Assembly: GCF_026343115.1 (NCBI RefSeq)
Contig: NZ_JAPEMC010000001.1
Location: 1,178,001 to 1,242,000 of the forward strand
DNA from: Streptomyces sp. NBC_00102
GTDB lineage: Bacteria > Actinomycetota > Actinomycetes > Streptomycetales > Streptomycetaceae
Direction: 5' to 3'
Length of the DNA: 64,000 nucleotides
In this document: positions 61,415 to 64,000 of the stretch, in pieces
How the letters are laid out: every line of letters starts with the position of its first letter
Position numbering within the stretch: the first letter of the stretch is position 1
Notes under the pieces: model-generated
What the model was told of the DNA's origin: nothing
The model's input: the letters and a program-made list of their open reading frames with translations, nothing else
Database searches by the model: none
Translations under genes and position numbers: made by a program

Positions 61415-61974
61415 CCGGTTTCCACTCCTTCCGCGGGCCGGGGACCCGCGCTCTCCCGGTACCGAGCCCGCGCCTCCTCGACCGCTTCCCGGACGCTCCC
61501 GCGCGCGGCGCCCCGGACGTTGAGGGGCGGCCTCCACCGGACGATCAGCTCGTCCTCCACCGCACCCGGACCTGGGTGCACGGCCCAGGTGAGCGAGAGG
61601 TGGCCGCTCATCCACTCCGTGAGCCGTCGCTCGTCCTCCGGCACCAGGACCACCCGGTCGGTCCAGGTAGTGCGGTAGCCCTCGGTGGCCATCAGCAGCC
61701 CCGCCAGGGTCCGCCGCAGGGTCGAACTCCCGGAGCGCCGGAAATGGTTGGCGCCGATACGGCTCCGCAGGCGAGTGGCCTTGCCGAGGTAGAGCAGCCG
61801 CCGCCCGGGGTCCTCGGAGTTCGAAGGTCCCGGGAACGAAGGCAGCACGTCCGGCGGCGCCCACCAGGCGTACAGGCCTGCGGAGTTCGGCGCGGCCTCC
61901 GCTGCCCCGGGCAGCGACCGCGGCGCGGTGGAAAGCGACTCGATGGCCCGCCGCACGTCTTCCCGCTCCGTCAT
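61411..61974 (-). CDS. GIY-YIG nuclease superfamily protein
   Basis: 187 residues. [12 protein letters not shown] corresponds to the GIY strand, [19 protein letters not shown] to the YIG strand with the catalytic Arg (LRSRI), and a Glu follows in the C-terminal part ([18 protein letters not shown] pattern). The insert between GIY and YIG ([16 protein letters not shown]) is longer than usual. This form, found in actinomycetes, is often annotated as GIY-YIG nuclease family. Function unknown; not associated with UvrC. Confidence 0.75.
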   Translation of the reverse strand: MTEREDVRRAIESLSTAPRSLPGAAEAAPNSAGLYAWWAPPDVLPSFPGPSNSEDPGRRLLYLGKATRLRSRIGANHFRRSGSSTLRRTLAGLLMATEGYRTTWTDRVVLVPEDERRLTEWMSGHLSLTWAVHPGPGAVEDELIVRWRPPLNVRGAARGSVREAVEEARARYRESAGPRPAEGVETG

Positions 61975-62240
61975 GGCCGCAGGATAGGGGACGGCGCACG
62001 GTGCGGGCCCTGGATTCCCCGGACCGTACCCGAGGGCTCCCCGGGAACCCGGAGGGAGCGTATGGCAGAGTGGCCTGGCTGTCGCAAGGGAACCACGCCC
62101 GCGAACGCCCGGACGGACGGGCGGGGGATGCGGAGGACCGGCGGCGGCGCGGGGGCCGTGGACAACTCCCGGCCGCTCGGGCCGCGGACACCCCCCGGCC
62201 CCTGCCCCACCTTCCGCACCACCCCTTCCAGGAGTACGTC

Positions 62241-62675
62241 ATGAACGCCAAGCGCCACCGCCTGCTGCTCGCCGCCGTCACCCCGCTGCTCGCGCCCGGG
62301 GAGCGGGTCGAGGTGGCGACCATCGTGAACCTGAGGACGGTCTCGGTCCGCAGGACGGCGGCCTTCGCGGTGGCCTCGGCGGTCCTCAGCGCGGGCGCGA
62401 TGACCGTGATCCCCGTACCGGTGCCCATGTACCTGGTCATGACCGACCGTCACTTCTTCGTCTTCAGGGCCAACCCGAACATCGCCCGGACCGGAGAGCA
62501 CCTGATGACGTTCGCGCGGGCGGGTCTCGTCCGTACCGAGGTCAAGGAGCGCGTGCTCAACTCGTCCTTCGTCGTCTCTTCGCCCGACACCGAGCAGGGG
62601 ATGCGGATCGTCTTCCCGCTGGTCGGCCGGAAGGACCGGAACGCGATAGCCGCAGCCGTGCCGGTGGCGGGCTGA
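62241..62675 (+). CDS. Hypothetical protein with a possible PH-like fold
   Basis: 144 residues. A helical start (NAKRHRLLLAAVTPLLAPGERV) is followed by beta-rich segments around one hydrophobic stretch (AAFAVASAVLSAGAMTVIPV) and VPMYLVMTDRHFFVFRANPN. The strand pattern (LxxxTxxxxxVFR) recalls bacterial PH-like domains that read membrane lipids, but I would not assign a family. AGGAG at 62231-62235 gives a strong RBS for ATG 62241. Confidence 0.65.
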   Translation: MNAKRHRLLLAAVTPLLAPGERVEVATIVNLRTVSVRRTAAFAVASAVLSAGAMTVIPVPVPMYLVMTDRHFFVFRANPNIARTGEHLMTFARAGLVRTEVKERVLNSSFVVSSPDTEQGMRIVFPLVGRKDRNAIAAAVPVAG

Positions 62676-62768
62676 CCTGGACGCCCGGCCTCCGCACGGG
62701 AACGGCACCGGAGCAGGCGCCGTGCCCCCACCACGCTTGGCGTTTCAAGGGAGCAGGCTCGGCAGGGC

Positions 62769-63173
62769 TCACGCCAGCAGAACAGCGTCGAGATAGCGCT
62801 GCACCGGCTCGAACAGCCCGTACGGCACGTACTGAGAAATCTCACCGAGCGTGACCCAGACCGTGTCGGCCACTTCACCAGCGCTCGCAACGGTCGCCTC
62901 GCCCCCGACAGGCCGACATGCGACGTAGTGAATCTCCCGGCCCGTCAGAGGGTGCACTCTGCATCCCAGCGACTTCTGTGGGGCCACCCGTAGTCCGGTC
63001 TCTTCTTGAGTCTCACGTACGGCGGCTTCTTGTGGTGTTTCGCCGGGTTCGATCTTTCCCGCCGGGAACTGCCACGAGAGGGCGCCTTCCGTCACGCGTC
63101 GTTGCACGAGCAGAACACACGCGCCCCGAGCGACGACGGCAGCAGCGACCGCCACTTCTGCCTTACTGGTCAC
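62769..63173 (-). CDS. NUDIX hydrolase
   Basis: 134 residues with a full Nudix box, GKIEPGETPQEAAVRETQEETGL (in pieces: GKIEPGETPQEAAVRE, EETGL), giving the Mg2+-binding Glu residues of the REUXEEXGU core. WQFPAGKIEPGE and the hydrophobic strand before it fit a MutT-like fold, so it may clean oxidised or non-canonical nucleotides. I chose GTG 63173, preceded by GGAGGG; ATG 63197 and 63209 are alternatives. Confidence 0.9.
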   Translation of the reverse strand: MTSKAEVAVAAAVVARGACVLLVQRRVTEGALSWQFPAGKIEPGETPQEAAVRETQEETGLRVAPQKSLGCRVHPLTGREIHYVACRPVGGEATVASAGEVADTVWVTLGEISQYVPYGLFEPVQRYLDAVLLA

Positions 63174-63221
63174 AGGGGTTCCCCCTCCAAGGGCCATCCC
63201 TTGGCGCACAACACCGCGGCC

Positions 63222-64000
63222 TCACCCCTTGATAGGCAAGTTCCTGGCCGCGTAGTAGGCGTGCAGTGCCGCTTCGCTGCCGGAGCCCAGGGCGGTCATG
63301 ATCCGTTGGAAGCGGGCGGAGCGGAGGTCGCCGGCCACGATGAGGCGGGGGTGCTGGTCAGTGGGCGGGCAGTAGCCGTCCGTGCCGCGGGTCAGGTCTC
63401 CGGGTGGGGCGGTGGGGGCGCTTCCCAGGCTGAGGAAGGCCGCGTCCGCCGTGATCGTCCGGTGGGTACCGTCCTGCTCCACTGCCTCGGCCGACAGCTG
63501 GGCACCTTCCCCACCGTGCAGCGTCAGGTGATCGACGGGGAGGAGCGTGACCCGTGGGTCGTCGCGGATCTCGTCGATCTTGTACGCGTCGGTCGCCGGG
63601 TACGCCACGAGGAGGCGCGTGTCCGTGGTCGGGTGGGCGCGCAGGAAGGTGCCGATCGGGCGGTCGCCGCCGAGGACGAGGAGGGTCCGGCCTTGGGCGT
63701 CGTCGGCGTCGGCCTGCCAGAGCGCGGGCAGGGTCAGGCCGGCGGGGGCGGTGATCCAGGTCGCGTCGCTGGGTTGGAGAGGGCCGACGCCCGTGGCGAC
63801 GATGGCGTACGGGGCGGTGAGGGAGGCGCCCGTGTCCAACGTGGCGGCCACCTGGTCGTCGTCGGCGTGAAGGTCGGTGACGTAACGACCGACTGCGAGG
63901 CGGCACAGCTCCGTGCCCTTCAGCTCGGCGACGATGGCGTCGGCCAGCTCGGGGCCGCCGGTGTAGCCGCCGAGGACGTTGTTCAGGGCCGGGATCCGGT
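63222..64000 (-). CDS. Thioredoxin-reductase-like FAD/NAD(P) oxidoreductase (5' end outside window)
   Basis: The open frame runs through the right edge, so only the C-terminal 258 residues are seen. Near the edge it reads RIPALNNVLGGYTGGPELADAI, in pieces IPALNNVLGGYTGG, a stretch typical of TrxR-like proteins. TLLVLGGDRPIGTFLRAHP is an NAD(P)-binding turn (GGDRPIG in place of GGGxSA), and AGDLRSARFQRIMTALGSGSEAA is the FAD-contacting end (GD motif). No CxxC active site is visible in the present part, so it may be a TrxR-related but not disulfide-reducing enzyme. Confidence 0.8.
   Translation of the reverse strand, partial: RIPALNNVLGGYTGGPELADAIVAELKGTELCRLAVGRYVTDLHADDDQVAATLDTGASLTAPYAIVATGVGPLQPSDATWITAPAGLTLPALWQADADDAQGRTLLVLGGDRPIGTFLRAHPTTDTRLLVAYPATDAYKIDEIRDDPRVTLLPVDHLTLHGGEGAQLSAEAVEQDGTHRTITADAAFLSLGSAPTAPPGDLTRGTDGYCPPTDQHPRLIVAGDLRSARFQRIMTALGSGSEAALHAYYAARNLPIKG

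Noticed and set aside
62061-62095. A tRNA-like start (GCAGAGTGGCCTGG) between the GIY-YIG gene and the hypothetical protein
   Set aside because: Only a D-arm-like fragment; no anticodon arm or T arm follows.

Overview
The window is high-GC chromosomal DNA (about 72% G+C by eye) from an actinomycete, almost certainly Streptomyces. The evidence is strong third-position G/C bias, frequent GTG starts, 4-bp ATGA/GTGA gene overlaps, TrpM next to trpCBA, an HGxxPAAW protein, a TIGR03085 protein, a LuxR-type LAL regulator and a PucR regulator. From memory, gene order resembles the conserved Streptomyces core around pyruvate kinase, gltBD and trp; I could not check this by alignment.

Layout. (1) 52-4455: livHMGF, four subunits of a branched-chain amino acid ABC importer. 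(2) 4552-9908: an ANTAR response regulator (PdtaR-like), an unusual tRNA-like gene, a free-standing LAGLIDADG-type protein, pyruvate kinase and a Tat-exported nucleotidase. (3) 10027-12974: a translationally coupled lysine N-hydroxylase/lysine decarboxylase pair (desBA-like) without desC or desD; each gene carries its own 18-bp in-frame tandem repeat. (4) 13323-26907: aminopeptidase N, chorismate mutase, an HExxH/zinc-ribbon protein, a polyprenyl synthase plus MpaB-type oxygenase unit, a DEAD-box helicase with a cold shock protein, an ArsR-like repressor divergent from a peptide deformylase with twin palindromic operators between them, a PNPOx-like protein, a vWA protein and a rhomboid protease. 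(5) 27119-34441: gltD/gltB and a VIT-family Fe/Mn transporter behind a candidate iron box. (6) 34862-42771: a seven-gene overlapping operon of four ADP-ribosylglycohydrolase paralogues, a ribokinase, a class III CoA-transferase and a CitE-like lyase. This is the most promising candidate for an undescribed system. (7) 42860-52280: a long minus-strand run, hisI-trpE-(trp-associated membrane protein)-HGxxPAAW-DUF2752-trpC-trpM-trpB-trpA-DsbA-like-lgt, with a palindromic MITE at the stop codon of the membrane protein gene. (8) 52366-64000: a TIGR03085 protein, a solute:sodium symporter with a PucR regulator, an SMI1-like protein, a LAL regulator, an alpha/beta hydrolase, small hypotheticals, a GIY-YIG protein, a NUDIX hydrolase and the 3' part of a thioredoxin-reductase-like gene cut by the window edge.

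How the parts connect. Nitrogen and amino acid metabolism dominate: BCAA uptake, glutamate synthase, tryptophan and histidine synthesis, chorismate mutase and aminopeptidase N. Iron appears twice, in the siderophore-type desBA pair and the VIT transporter. The glycohydrolase operon reads like a riboside-cleaving catabolic route: the glycosidic bond is cut, the ribose is phosphorylated, and the remaining acid is activated to a CoA thioester and cleaved by a CitE-type lyase. That pathway is inference. Strong perfect hairpins mark most transcription unit ends. I saw no CRISPR array, rRNA gene, prophage or complete insertion sequence.
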